Shown piece after piece: positions 7,081-15,085 of a stretch of 21,400 bases of DNA. The stretch lies in the NCBI GenBank assembly GCA_002298155.1, contig DBME01000367.1, positions 1,845 to 23,244 of the forward strand, in the 5' to 3' direction. The position numbers and the translations under genes were made by a program. The DNA is from Holophagaceae bacterium UBA706. Lineage in GTDB: Bacteria; Acidobacteriota; Holophagae; Holophagales; Holophagaceae. Positions within the stretch are counted from its first letter, which is position 1. Every line of letters begins with the position of its first letter. The notes below the pieces were generated by a model. The model saw only the letters and a list, made by a program, of their open reading frames with translations. It did not search any database and was not told the DNA's origin.

Positions 7081-10000
7081 ATGCTCCACCTGATGAGACT
7101 GGTTCTCCTGATTCTCGCCCTGGCGCCCACCCTCCTGGGCGGCGCCGGCGAGATGGGGATCCCTTTCATCAGGAACTTCCGCCCCAGGGAATACGGCGCC
7201 GAAGCCCAGAACTGGGCCGTGGTGCAGGACGCGCGCGGGATCGTCTTCGTGGGCAACAACCAGGGCGTGCTGGAGTTCGACGGCGCGCGCTGGCGCCTGA
7301 TCACGACCCCGCGGGGCGGCCCGGTGAGGTCCCTTGCGGTCGGTCCCGACGGCCGGGTCTACGTGGGCGCCCTGGGCGAATTCGGCGTGCTGGCCCCCGA
7401 CGCCTCCGGGCGCCTGGGCTTCTCGCTCCTCAGCGGCAACCTGCGGACCTGCCCCGAGTTCACCGATGTGTGGACCACGGCGGCCACGCCCCGGGGCATG
7501 CTCTTCCAGTGCCGGGAGGCCCTGTTCCTCCTGGAGGGCGGCCAGATCCGGGAATGGAAGGCCGCCACCTCGTTCCACACGTCCTTCGCGGTGGATGGCC
7601 GGATCTTCGTGCGGGAACGGGAGGTGGGGTTGCTGGAACTCAAGGGCGACGGCCTGACCCTGGTGGAGGGCGGCGCCCGGTTCCGGGACGAGAGCGTCTT
7701 CGCCATGGCGAGCCTGGAAGGCCCGGACGGCGCCGGGGGCGTGCTGGTGGGCACCCGCAACATCGGCCTCTTCCGGCTGGCGGGGGGGACCCTGACGCCC
7801 TTCCCCACCGCCGCCGATGCCTACCTGAAGGCCAACGCCCTCTATCAGGGCAGCCGGCTCACGGACGGCACCCTGGCCCTGGCCACCATCCGGGGCGGCG
7901 TCCTGTTCCTGTCCCCCGCGGGCAAGCCCCTGGGCATCCTGGACCGCTCCGCGGGACTCATGGGGGACAACGTCAAGCAGACCTTCGCCGGCCAGGGCCC
8001 CTCCCTGTGGCTGGCCCTGGACACCGGCATCGCCCAGGTGGAATGGCCCTCCCCCTTCACCTCCTTCGATGACCGCCTGGGCCTCGTGGGCCAGGTCTGG
8101 GACCTGGCGCGCCACCGGGGGATCCTCTACGCCGCCACGGGCCAGGGCCTCTCCGCCCTCGACGAGGCCAGGACCCCCCTGCCCCATCCCGTCTTCCGTT
8201 CCATCGAAGGGCTCTCGACCCAGTGCTGCTGCCTGCTGTCCATGGACGGCGAACTCCTGGTGGGTTCCTCCCAGGGCATCTACGCCGTGCGGGGCGGCAG
8301 GGCGGTCCCCCTGAGGCCCTCGACCGTCACCGCCATCGCCCTGCTCCGGTCGAAACGGAACCCCGCGCGGGTGTTCGCGGGGCTTCAAGGCGGTTTCGTC
8401 ACGCTCCGGCGCGAACCCCGGGCACCCGGGGGCTGGGTGGACGAGGGCGCCATTCCCGGCCTTCACGGCGACTACACCGCCATGGCGGAGGAGAGCGACG
8501 GGACCCTCTGGCTGGTCACGGGCAACGACCGCATGACGCGGGTCCGGTTCCCCGCGGCCTGGAAGGGCGGCCCCGATCCCGAGATCCATTTGGACGTCTT
8601 CGGGGCCGATCATGGCCTGGAGGGCGTCGGGGTAACCTGCGCCGCCACCATCCGGGGCAACCTCGCCGTGGGCACCCGCAAGGGCGTCTTCCGCTTCCGC
8701 CGCGATCAGGTGCGCTTCGAGCCCCATCCGCTCTTCGGGGGCATCTTCGCGGACGGGCGCATCTCCATCCGGGCCATCCGCGAGGACGACCGCGGCCGCA
8801 TCTGGATGGCCGCCACCGAGGAGGCCCGCCGCCTGGACATCGCCGGCTTCGCCCGGTCCGACGGCACCGGCGGCCTCGTGTGGGAGGCCCGCCCCTTCCA
8901 GCGCCTCGGGGACAGCCCCGTGCAGGCCATCCTCCCGGAACCGGAGGGCGTGGTGTGGTTCGGCGGCCCCGGCGGGGTCCGGCGCTACGATCCCGCGACC
9001 CTGGCCGCCGGCGGCCCCCAGGTCTTCGCGGCCCAGGTCCGCAAGGTGGTCCAGGGCGGAACCCGCCTGATCCATGCCGGGGAGACCGCCCTGGGACCCG
9101 CGCCCCGCCTGGCCTTCCGTGACGGCCCCCTGCGGTTCGAGTTCTCGGCGCCGGCCCCGGGCGGCAACCTGCACTACCAGGTCCACCTGGACGGCTTCGA
9201 CCGGGACTGGTCGGCCTGGAGCACTGAGGCCCAGAAGGAATACACGAGCCTTCCCGCCGGAACCTACACCTTCCGGGTGCGGGCCGAGGACGCCCAGGGC
9301 AACCTCAGCGCCGAGGCCAGCTTCCCCTTCAGCGTGGCCCCTCCGCTCTTCCTGGCCTGGTGGGCCTGGGGCGTCTACGCCCTGGTCCTGGGGTCGGCGG
9401 TGTGGGCCTTCCAGCGGACCCGCACGCGCCGGCTTCTCAACCGCAACGCCTTCCTCCATGCCCGGATCACCGAGGCCACCTGGGAGGTCCAGGACCGCGA
9501 GAAGCGCCTGGGGCGGCAGGCCGCGGACCTGGCCCGCATGAACGCCGAGCTGCGCTCCCTCAACCAGCACAAGGACCAGCTCATGGGGATCGTGGCCCAC
9601 GACCTCCGCAACCCCCTGAGCGGGCTCATCCTGATCCTGGAGTTGGTGGCCGAGGAGACGGACCTGGACCTGATCCACCAGAAGATCCAGCTGGCTCTGA
9701 AGGCCAGCGAGGACATGCGCAGCCTCATCGCCCACTTCCTCGACATCTCCGCCATCGACGCGGGCCGGATCCGCGTGGACCTGGAACCCCTGGACGCCGC
9801 CGGCTGCATCGTGGACGCCACGGCGCGCTTCGCCGGGCCGGCGCGGACCAAGGGCATGCTCCTGGAGCACATCCTTCCCGAGGAGCCGGTGACGGTCCTG
9901 GGTGACCGCCGCTTCCTGCGCGAGACCCTGGACAATCTCATCTCCAATGCCCTGAAGTTCTCCCCCGAAGGCAGCCGCATAACCCTGCGCCTGACGGAGG

Positions 10001-10245
10001 AGAACAACCTGGCGCGGTTCTCCGTGGAGGATCAGGGACCGGGCCTCCTACCGGACGACCACATACGCCTGTTCGGTAGGTTCGCCCGGCTAAGCGCCCG
10101 GCCTACGGGGGGGGAGTCCTCGGTGGGCCTCGGACTGTCCATCGTCAAGCACCTGGTCGAGACCATGGGCGGCCGCATCTGGGTGGTGAGCGAACCGGGC
10201 CAGGGAGCGGCCTTCAAGGTCGAACTGCCCCTGGCTAAGCGGTAA
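7081..10245 (+). CDS. Reg_prop/Y_Y_Y sensor histidine kinase
   Basis: A 1054-residue membrane sensor. A short hydrophobic signal peptide or anchor (residues 5-20) precedes a periplasmic region of about 640 residues made of repeated propeller blades (for example NWAVVQDARGIVFVGNNQGV near 44, and WLVTGNDRMTRV). This is the Reg_prop pattern that begins with a nearly invariant Gly-Ala...QNW segment. A Y_Y_Y Ig-like domain lies at about 675-750 and a membrane helix at about 755-775. A coiled linker leads to HisKA (VAHDLRNPL, phospho-acceptor His840). The HATPase has the N-box DNLISNAL (951-958), DQGPGL (984-989) and GLGLS (1016-1020). The protein ends there: no receiver and no DNA-binding domain, unlike hybrid HTCS proteins. 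The ligand is unknown; related sensors often see polysaccharide or envelope signals. The start is supported by GGAG at 7073-7076. No response regulator is in view. Confidence 0.93.
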   Translation: MLHLMRLVLLILALAPTLLGGAGEMGIPFIRNFRPREYGAEAQNWAVVQDARGIVFVGNNQGVLEFDGARWRLITTPRGGPVRSLAVGPDGRVYVGALGEFGVLAPDASGRLGFSLLSGNLRTCPEFTDVWTTAATPRGMLFQCREALFLLEGGQIREWKAATSFHTSFAVDGRIFVREREVGLLELKGDGLTLVEGGARFRDESVFAMASLEGPDGAGGVLVGTRNIGLFRLAGGTLTPFPTAADAYLKANALYQGSRLTDGTLALATIRGGVLFLSPAGKPLGILDRSAGLMGDNVKQTFAGQGPSLWLALDTGIAQVEWPSPFTSFDDRLGLVGQVWDLARHRGILYAATGQGLSALDEARTPLPHPVFRSIEGLSTQCCCLLSMDGELLVGSSQGIYAVRGGRAVPLRPSTVTAIALLRSKRNPARVFAGLQGGFVTLRREPRAPGGWVDEGAIPGLHGDYTAMAEESDGTLWLVTGNDRMTRVRFPAAWKGGPDPEIHLDVFGADHGLEGVGVTCAATIRGNLAVGTRKGVFRFRRDQVRFEPHPLFGGIFADGRISIRAIREDDRGRIWMAATEEARRLDIAGFARSDGTGGLVWEARPFQRLGDSPVQAILPEPEGVVWFGGPGGVRRYDPATLAAGGPQVFAAQVRKVVQGGTRLIHAGETALGPAPRLAFRDGPLRFEFSAPAPGGNLHYQVHLDGFDRDWSAWSTEAQKEYTSLPAGTYTFRVRAEDAQGNLSAEASFPFSVAPPLFLAWWAWGVYALVLGSAVWAFQRTRTRRLLNRNAFLHARITEATWEVQDREKRLGRQAADLARMNAELRSLNQHKDQLMGIVAHDLRNPLSGLILILELVAEETDLDLIHQKIQLALKASEDMRSLIAHFLDISAIDAGRIRVDLEPLDAAGCIVDATARFAGPARTKGMLLEHILPEEPVTVLGDRRFLRETLDNLISNALKFSPEGSRITLRLTEENNLARFSVEDQGPGLLPDDHIRLFGRFARLSARPTGGESSVGLGLSIVKHLVETMGGRIWVVSEPGQGAAFKVELPLAKR

Positions 10246-11133
10246 TCAGAGCCCGCCGCGGAGGTTGGCGCCCGTCCACCAGCAGCCCTCTTTCTCCTTG
10301 AGGAGCGCCACCACGCGGCCCCCGTGGACACCGGCCACCGGCGCCTCGGGATCGGGGAAGCCTTCGGGCAGGGCCCAGGCCGGGCCCTCGAGCTCGCCCA
10401 GGGGTATGGGACGGCCGTGGAGCAGGTGGTCGGCTTCCACATCCGAGATGCGGCGCACCTTGCACCAGGGCAGCAGGTCGCCGCCTTCCAGAAGGCGCCG
10501 GTTGCCGCTGCCCGGGTCCTCCCAGGGACCGATGGCCGTGCGGGTCAGGGCCGAGAGATGGGCCGGGCATCCCAGGCTGCGCCCGATGTCCCGCGCCAGG
10601 GAGCGCACGTAGAAGCCGCCCCTGCAGGTGATGCGCAGCCAGGAGCGCCCGGGGGCCTCGTGGCGTTCCCACGCCGCGGAATGGAGATACACCCGCGAGG
10701 GGCGCATCTCGAAGACTTCGCCCCGGTGGGCCTTCTTGTAGGCGGCCTCGCCGTCGATCTTCTTCGCGCTGGTGGCGGGGGGGATCTGGTCGGTCCAGCC
10801 CAGGAAGGGCTCCAGGACGCCCTCCAGGGCCTCCAGGGCGGGCGTGGGGCCCTGGGCGACCACCAGGCCCTGATGGTCCCCGGTGTCGGTCTCCTCGCCC
10901 CACTCGAGGCGGGCCAGGTAGGTCTTGGGAAGGGGATGGAGCAGTTCCATGAGGCGCGTGGCCTGGCCGGCCAGAACCAGCAGGAGGCCGTCGGCGAAGG
11001 GGTCCAGGGTGCCGCCGTGGCCCAGGGCGAATTTCTTCAGCCCGGCTTCGTAAGCTTCGTGCTTGAAGCCGCGCACCACGTCGAAGCTGCTCTCCCCCAC
11101 TTCCTTATGGACGAGGTGGATGCCGGGGTTCAA
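10246..11133 (-). CDS. truB: tRNA pseudouridine(55) synthase
   Basis: A 295-residue enzyme that isomerises uridine 55 in the T-loop of tRNAs. Signature segments are GHGGTLDPFADGLL (catalytic Asp44; most relatives have GHTGTLDPxATG), KTYLARLEWG, QIPPATSAKKIDG and GGFYVRSLARDIG. The start codon is TTG (11131-11133), overlapping the rbfA stop by 4 nt as TTGA. It is preceded by GAGGA inside rbfA and fits the family N-terminus (GIHLVHKEVGESSFDVV), so translation is probably coupled to rbfA. The stop abuts the stop of the convergent kinase gene, with no base between. Confidence 0.95.
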   Translation of the reverse strand: MNPGIHLVHKEVGESSFDVVRGFKHEAYEAGLKKFALGHGGTLDPFADGLLLVLAGQATRLMELLHPLPKTYLARLEWGEETDTGDHQGLVVAQGPTPALEALEGVLEPFLGWTDQIPPATSAKKIDGEAAYKKAHRGEVFEMRPSRVYLHSAAWERHEAPGRSWLRITCRGGFYVRSLARDIGRSLGCPAHLSALTRTAIGPWEDPGSGNRRLLEGGDLLPWCKVRRISDVEADHLLHGRPIPLGELEGPAWALPEGFPDPEAPVAGVHGGRVVALLKEKEGCWWTGANLRGGL

Positions 11134-11504
11134 GCTTCGTCCTCGGGAACGGGCGGCCTGGCCGCCTCCTCCTCACGGATCTGGGCGAACAGGGCCTCGA
11201 TCTTGTTGCCCTCCTCGAGCGTGGCGTCCGGGAAGAACTGCAGTTCGGGCACGCGGCGCATCTTGAGGTTCTTGGCCAGGTGGGTGCGCAGGAAGCCCGC
11301 GGCACGGCCCAGGGCCTTGCGGGAGCGGTCCAGCTGGCCCTCGTCGCCCAGGACCGTGTAGTACACGCGGGCGATGCTGCGGTCCCCGGTGATGCGCACG
11401 GCCGTAAGGGTCAGGAACCCCAGGTCGGGATCCCGCAGCTCGCGCTGGATGAGGGTCGATAGCATGAAATGGAGCTGGTCTTCGATCTGCTGGGGGCGGA
11501 GCAT
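11130..11504 (-). CDS. rbfA: 30S ribosome-binding factor A
   Basis: A 124-residue protein of the RbfA family, which binds immature 30S subunits and aids 16S rRNA 5'-end maturation, notably in the cold. It has the family's KH-like pattern: LIQRELRDPDLGFLTLT, then ARVYYTVLGD, then AAGFLRTHLAKNLKMRRVPEL and the DATLEEGNKIEALF helix. A short acidic, Pro-containing tail follows. The ATG at 11504 has AGAGGAA just upstream on the minus strand. It is the first gene of an rbfA-truB pair. The usual upstream partner infB is absent, because the next gene is divergent. Confidence 0.94.
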   Translation of the reverse strand: MLRPQQIEDQLHFMLSTLIQRELRDPDLGFLTLTAVRITGDRSIARVYYTVLGDEGQLDRSRKALGRAAGFLRTHLAKNLKMRRVPELQFFPDATLEEGNKIEALFAQIREEEAARPPVPEDEA

Positions 11505-11554
11505 GGGCGTTCCTCTGGGAACAGTGTAACCGCCCGCCGTGAGAGGATGGTCAC

Positions 11555-11560
11555 GGGAGG
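11555..11560 (+). promoter_or_regulatory. Ribosome-binding site deciding the methyltransferase start
   Basis: GGGAGG ends 5 nt before GTG 11566. The upstream GTG at 11539 has no comparable site, so 11566 is the preferred start. Confidence 0.55.
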
Positions 11561-11565
11561 GTCGC

Positions 11566-12309
11566 GTGCGGGAGTGGTTCCAGGACTGGTTCGATCAGGA
11601 TTATGCGGCCATCTATTCCGGCCGCGGGCCGGAGGAGGCCGAAGCGGCCGTCGCCATGGCCCTTTCCCTGGCGCCGGAACTGGCCCGGGGGCCCGTCCTT
11701 GATCTGGCCTGCGGCTCCGGGAGGCACCTGGCCGTCCTGCGGCGCACCAACCCCCTCGCCTTCGGCCTGGACCTCTCCCGCGACCTGCTGGAACTGGCCC
11801 CCGGTGAGTTGCGGGGCTGGCTGCTGCGGGGCGACATGCGCGCCCTGCCGGTGCGCGAGGGTTCCCTAGTAGGCATCTGCATGTGGTTCACGCCCTTCGG
11901 CTACTTCTCGGACGAGGACAACCGGTCGCTCCTCCTGCACCTGCGCCGGCTCCTGGCGCCGGGCGGGATCCTCCTGCTGGACTACATGAACGCCCAGCAC
12001 GTGCGGGCCAACCTCGTCCACGAGGACGAGGCCCTCCACCACGGGCTGCGCGTGGTGAGCCGCCGGTCCGTGGAGGGGCATCGCCTGGTCAAGCGCATGG
12101 TGCTCACACGGCTGGACACGGGGGCCACGCGCAAGGTCACGGAATCCGTCCGCCTGTACGAGCCGGGGGACCTGCGTGCCATGGCCCGGGAGTGCGGCCT
12201 GGACGTCGTGCACGAGGCCGGAGACTACGGTGGCGAGCCGTTCCGGGAGGCCTCGTCGCCGCGGTGGATCGGCTTCCTGCGGCCGAATGTTGTAGAATGG
12301 CCTTCATAG
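11566..12309 (+). CDS. Class I SAM-dependent methyltransferase
   Basis: A 247-residue Rossmann-fold methyltransferase. Motif I is VLDLACGSGRH at about 44-54, followed by an acidic strand end (GLDLS near 67-71), GDMRALP near 89-95, and WFTPFGYFSDEDNRSLL around 107-123, typical of the small-molecule or general methyltransferase_11/25 group. GGILLLDYMN near 133-142 matches the post-motif-III strand. The acceptor substrate cannot be predicted. GTG 11566 is chosen over GTG 11539 for its ribosome site. The gene is divergent from rbfA (61 bp) and ends 20 bp before pgk, so it may be the first gene of a methyltransferase-pgk-tpiA transcript. Confidence 0.88.
   Translation: MREWFQDWFDQDYAAIYSGRGPEEAEAAVAMALSLAPELARGPVLDLACGSGRHLAVLRRTNPLAFGLDLSRDLLELAPGELRGWLLRGDMRALPVREGSLVGICMWFTPFGYFSDEDNRSLLLHLRRLLAPGGILLLDYMNAQHVRANLVHEDEALHHGLRVVSRRSVEGHRLVKRMVLTRLDTGATRKVTESVRLYEPGDLRAMARECGLDVVHEAGDYGGEPFREASSPRWIGFLRPNVVEWPS
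12293..12298 (+). promoter_or_regulatory. Possible -10 element for pgk-tpiA
   Basis: TAGAAT matches the sigma-70 -10 consensus at five of six bases. It would place a start near 12305, giving a leader of about 25 nt with the pgk ribosome site inside. No good -35 is visible at 16-18 bp, and the element lies within the end of the methyltransferase gene, so this is weak. Confidence 0.28.
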
Positions 12310-12317
12310 ACGAAAAC

Positions 12318-12324
12318 AAGGAGG
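12318..12324 (+). promoter_or_regulatory. Ribosome-binding site of pgk
   Basis: AAGGAGG, a full Shine-Dalgarno match, sits 5 nt before ATG 12330. It fixes the pgk start within a much longer open frame that reads through from the methyltransferase region. Confidence 0.7.
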
Positions 12325-12329
12325 ACAGC

Positions 12330-13523
12330 ATGTCGTTCAGGACCCTCAGGGACATCAAGGTAGAAGGCCATCGTGTTTTCCTCCGCGCCGATCTCAACGT
12401 TCCCATCAAGGAAGGCGTGATCAAGGACGCGACCCGCATCAACGAGACCATGGCCACCCTCACGCATCTCCTGGAGCACGGCGCCTCCGTGGTCCTCTGC
12501 TCCCACCTGGGCCGCCCCAAGGGCGAAGGCTTCGAGGCGGAATTCAGCATGGCCCCCGTGGCCGAGTACCTCAAAGGCAAGGGCCTCGACCTGCGCCTGG
12601 CCAGCGGCGTCACCGGCGAGAAGGTGGAAGCCGAAGCCGCGGCCCTCAAGCCCGGCCAGGTCCTCCTCCTGGAGAACCTGCGCTTCGACAAGGGCGAGAC
12701 CAAGAACAAGCCCGAGTTCGCCCAGGCCCTCGCGCGCCTCGCGGACACCTACGTGGACGACGCCTTCGGCGCCTCCCACCGCGCCCACGCCTCTGTGAGC
12801 GGCATGGTGCCCTTCATGCCCGCGGGCCGCGCCGTGGCGGGCTTCCTCATGGAGAAGGAGCTCAAGGCCCTCGGCAAGGTCATGCACGACCCCGAGAAGC
12901 CCCTGCTGGCCGTCATGGGCGGCAGCAAGGTCTCCGACAAGATCGACATCATCCGCCACTTCTTCGGCAAGGCCGACGCCATCCTCATCGGCGGCGCCAT
13001 GACCTTCACCTTCCTCAAGGCCAAGGGAATCGCCATCGGCAACAGCCTCTGCGAGGATGACAAGCTCGAGCTGGCCACCGCCCTCATGAAGGAATCCGAG
13101 GCCGCCGGCACCCGCCTCCTGCTCCCCTCCGACCACGTGGTGGCCGCCGCCATCTCCGCGGACGCGGAATGCGACATCACCCAGGACGCCGCGGTGCCCG
13201 ACGGCAAGATGGGCCTGGACATCGGCCCCGAGACCGTCGCCGCCTACGCCGGCGAGATCCGCAAGGCCCGCACCATCCTCTGGAACGGCCCCATGGGCGT
13301 GTTCGAGCTGGAGCCCTTCGCCAGCGGGACCCTCACCATGGCCGAGGAGATGGCCGACGCGGCCGACAAGGGCGCCTTCGTGGTGGTGGGCGGCGGCGAC
13401 AGCGTCTCCGCGGCCAACAAGGCCGGCGTCACCAAGCGCATGAGCCACGTCTCCACGGGCGGCGGCGCCAGCCTGGAATTCCTCAGCGGCCTCGAACTCC
13501 CCGGCGTCGAAGCCCTTCGCTAG
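12330..13523 (+). CDS. pgk: Phosphoglycerate kinase
   Basis: A 397-residue glycolytic enzyme, normal length, catalysing 1,3-bisphosphoglycerate + ADP to 3-phosphoglycerate + ATP in the cytosol. The family signature RADLNVPIK is at 19-27, with SHLGRPKGE at 58-66, LLLENLRFDKGE near 112-123, DDAFGASHRAHAS near 143-155, GGSKVSDKI at 197-205, WNGPMGVFE in the C-terminal domain and GGGDSV near the nucleotide site. ATG 12330 is supported by a strong ribosome site and the family N-terminus. tpiA follows after 12 bp. The frequent partner gap is not in the window. Confidence 0.97.
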   Translation: MSFRTLRDIKVEGHRVFLRADLNVPIKEGVIKDATRINETMATLTHLLEHGASVVLCSHLGRPKGEGFEAEFSMAPVAEYLKGKGLDLRLASGVTGEKVEAEAAALKPGQVLLLENLRFDKGETKNKPEFAQALARLADTYVDDAFGASHRAHASVSGMVPFMPAGRAVAGFLMEKELKALGKVMHDPEKPLLAVMGGSKVSDKIDIIRHFFGKADAILIGGAMTFTFLKAKGIAIGNSLCEDDKLELATALMKESEAAGTRLLLPSDHVVAAAISADAECDITQDAAVPDGKMGLDIGPETVAAYAGEIRKARTILWNGPMGVFELEPFASGTLTMAEEMADAADKGAFVVVGGGDSVSAANKAGVTKRMSHVSTGGGASLEFLSGLELPGVEALR

Positions 13524-13535
13524 AAAGAAATCCCC

Positions 13536-14273
13536 ATGAAACTCGTCATTGCCAACTGGAAGATGAACCACCTCCGGCGGGATGCGGAAGCCTTCTGCGC
13601 CACTCTGCTGGCCTCCTACAAGCCCGTGGAGGGCGTGGTCGCCGGCATCGCCCCGCCCTATCCCCTCCTGCCCGTCCTGGCCCGGCTCTGCGCCGGCAGC
13701 CCGGTGCGCCTCTACGCCCAGAACGCCCACGCGGAAGCCCGCGGGGCCTACACCGGTGAAGTGAGCATGGCCCAGATCCAGGACGCGGGCTGCACCGCGG
13801 TCCTCCTGGGCCACAGCGAGCGCCGCCAGTACTGCGCCGAGACCGAGGCCACCCTCCTGCCCAAGATCAAGGCCGCCTGCGCCCAGGGCCTGCTGCCCAT
13901 GCTCTGCATCGGCGAGACCCTCGCCCAGCGTGACGCCAACGAGACCCTGGACGTCCTGCGCCGGCAGCTGGCGATCCTCCCCGAGGCCGCGCCGGAGTCC
14001 CTGGCCATCGCCTACGAGCCCGTGTGGGCCATCGGCACCGGCCGGGTCGCCACCGTGGCCCAGATCGCCGAAGTGCACGCCTTCATCCGCAAGGAGCTCA
14101 CGACCCTCCTGGGCGCGGCCGGTGCGGAGGTTCCGATCCTCTACGGCGGCAGCGTGACCCCGGACAACTTCGCCGAGATCATGCGCGTTCCCCACGTGGC
14201 CGGCGGCCTGGTGGGCGGCGCCAGCCTCGACGCCTCGAAATTCCTCAAGCTGCTCGAGATCGCCGGCGCCTGA
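13536..14273 (+). CDS. tpiA: Triose-phosphate isomerase
   Basis: A 245-residue TIM-barrel enzyme interconverting dihydroxyacetone phosphate and glyceraldehyde 3-phosphate. Catalytic residues are all visible: Asn7 and Lys9 in ANWKMN, His93 in GHSERR, and Glu161 in AYEPVWAIGTG, with the phosphate loops ILYGGSV and GGLVGGASL. The length is typical. It lies 12 bp after pgk, so it is almost certainly co-transcribed and translated from a weak ribosome site (AGAAAG). Its TGA stop and the stop of the convergent zinc-ribbon gene together form the palindrome TGATCA, with no intergenic base. The secG often found downstream of tpiA is absent. Confidence 0.97.
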   Translation: MKLVIANWKMNHLRRDAEAFCATLLASYKPVEGVVAGIAPPYPLLPVLARLCAGSPVRLYAQNAHAEARGAYTGEVSMAQIQDAGCTAVLLGHSERRQYCAETEATLLPKIKAACAQGLLPMLCIGETLAQRDANETLDVLRRQLAILPEAAPESLAIAYEPVWAIGTGRVATVAQIAEVHAFIRKELTTLLGAAGAEVPILYGGSVTPDNFAEIMRVPHVAGGLVGGASLDASKFLKLLEIAGA

Positions 14274-14993
14274 TCACCAGCGCGACAAACCGAAAAGCCC
14301 CCTGACGACCTGTTCCAGAACGGACTCGCCCAGGGGGCTTCGCACGGGTTCGTCGATCCAGGGGCTGTGGGCGGGGATGTCGGCAACCACCACCTGGCGG
14401 CGCTTGTCCTCCAGTTCCTGGAGCTCCCGCTGGCGGCTCTTGTCGAGGCCCCCGGCTTCGATGAACTGCAGGACCCGGCGCAGCTCGTCCCGGTCGAACC
14501 AGAGGCCATGGTCCTTGCAGACGTCGAGGATGGCGCCCGAGGTGCGGCCGTAGTTGGTGCGGTTCATGAACTTGCCGCAGCAGGGGCAGGGCCGGTAGCG
14601 GATCTCCTCGGCCTGGATGACTCCGTGGGGTGCTTCGCCCGGGAGCGCGCCCAGGACGCCGCCCCGCTCCTCGCGGTCGCCGGCGATCTTCTCGAAGGCG
14701 GCCTGGGCCACCCACACGCCGCCGCAGGTGTGGCACTGGTCCAGCTGCGCATCGCCCACGGCCGAGGCGAAGAGCTTGGCCTTGCACCCCGGGCAGGTGA
14801 GGTCCGTGTGGGTCTCCACGTCCCGGCGGATCTCCGCGCCGCACCGGGAGCAGTGCCGGGCATTGATGGACACGGTGCCCATGCAGTGGGGGCAGGCCAC
14901 GGTGGCCAGCTGGCTGCTGCAATAGGGGCAGCGCAGGTCGTTCTCGCCGACGGCGGCTCCGCAGGACTGGCAATGCAGCGTTCCGGCTTCCAT
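14274..14993 (-). CDS. Multi-zinc-ribbon protein with two zf-TFIIB repeats
   Basis: A 239-residue cysteine-rich protein of unknown role. Four CxxC knuckles open it (Cys8/11, 22/25, 34/37, 48/51), resembling two double zinc ribbons. A first zf-TFIIB-like unit follows (Cys67/70 with CHTCGGVW at 87-94). A second has CPCCGKFMNR at 136-145 and CKDHGLWFDRDEL at 159-171, where one ligand may be His162. Residues about 180-200 are charged and probably helical (SRQRELQELEDKRRQ), and the tail is rich in hydrophobics. No enzymatic domain, signal peptide or membrane helix is seen. Proteins with zf-TFIIB repeats are mostly uncharacterised; nucleic-acid or protein binding is possible. GAGG precedes the ATG by 8 nt. 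It is divergent from the DAHP synthase gene and convergent with tpiA. Confidence 0.85.
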   Translation of the reverse strand: MEAGTLHCQSCGAAVGENDLRCPYCSSQLATVACPHCMGTVSINARHCSRCGAEIRRDVETHTDLTCPGCKAKLFASAVGDAQLDQCHTCGGVWVAQAAFEKIAGDREERGGVLGALPGEAPHGVIQAEEIRYRPCPCCGKFMNRTNYGRTSGAILDVCKDHGLWFDRDELRRVLQFIEAGGLDKSRQRELQELEDKRRQVVVADIPAHSPWIDEPVRSPLGESVLEQVVRGLFGLSRW

Positions 14994-15040
14994 GGTCTGA
15001 CCTCGAAGCTCAAGGATGGAACACCCAGGCCTACCCCGGC

Positions 15041-15069
15041 AAGACAGCTTAATCCCGACCGGATAAGAT
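15041..15069 (+). promoter_or_regulatory. Possible promoter of the DAHP synthase gene
   Basis: AAGACA (15041-15046) and TAAGAT (15064-15069) are separated by exactly 17 bp, each matching the sigma-70 consensus at four of six bases. It lies in the 92-bp divergent gap. Transcription would begin near the ribosome site, leaving a very short leader, which lowers confidence. Confidence 0.28.
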
Positions 15070-15075
15070 GGTTTT

Positions 15076-15080
15076 GGAGG
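15076..15080 (+). promoter_or_regulatory. Ribosome-binding site deciding the DAHP synthase start
   Basis: GGAGG lies 5 nt before ATG 15086. The in-frame ATG at 15068 lies upstream of this site, has no ribosome site of its own, and overlaps the possible -10 element. Confidence 0.6.
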
Positions 15081-15085
15081 CAGGG

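Noticed and set aside
7012..9870. A 952-codon open frame antisense to the sensor kinase.
   Set aside because: Same high-GC shadow effect; no family motifs, and the sense frame is a clear histidine kinase.
11509..11522. GTTCC-N4-GGAAC inverted repeat in the rbfA/methyltransferase divergent gap as an operator.
   Set aside because: Only 5 bp per arm, it overlaps the rbfA ribosome site, and it matches no operator I recognise.
12225..14195. A 656-codon open frame antisense to pgk-tpiA.
   Set aside because: Shadow of two certain glycolytic genes; composition is skewed to Gly, Ala, Val, His and Glu.
15068..15085. ATG 15068 as the DAHP synthase start.
   Set aside because: The good ribosome site (15076-15080) lies downstream of it, and starting at 15086 aligns the metal-ligand numbering with the Thermotoga enzyme.
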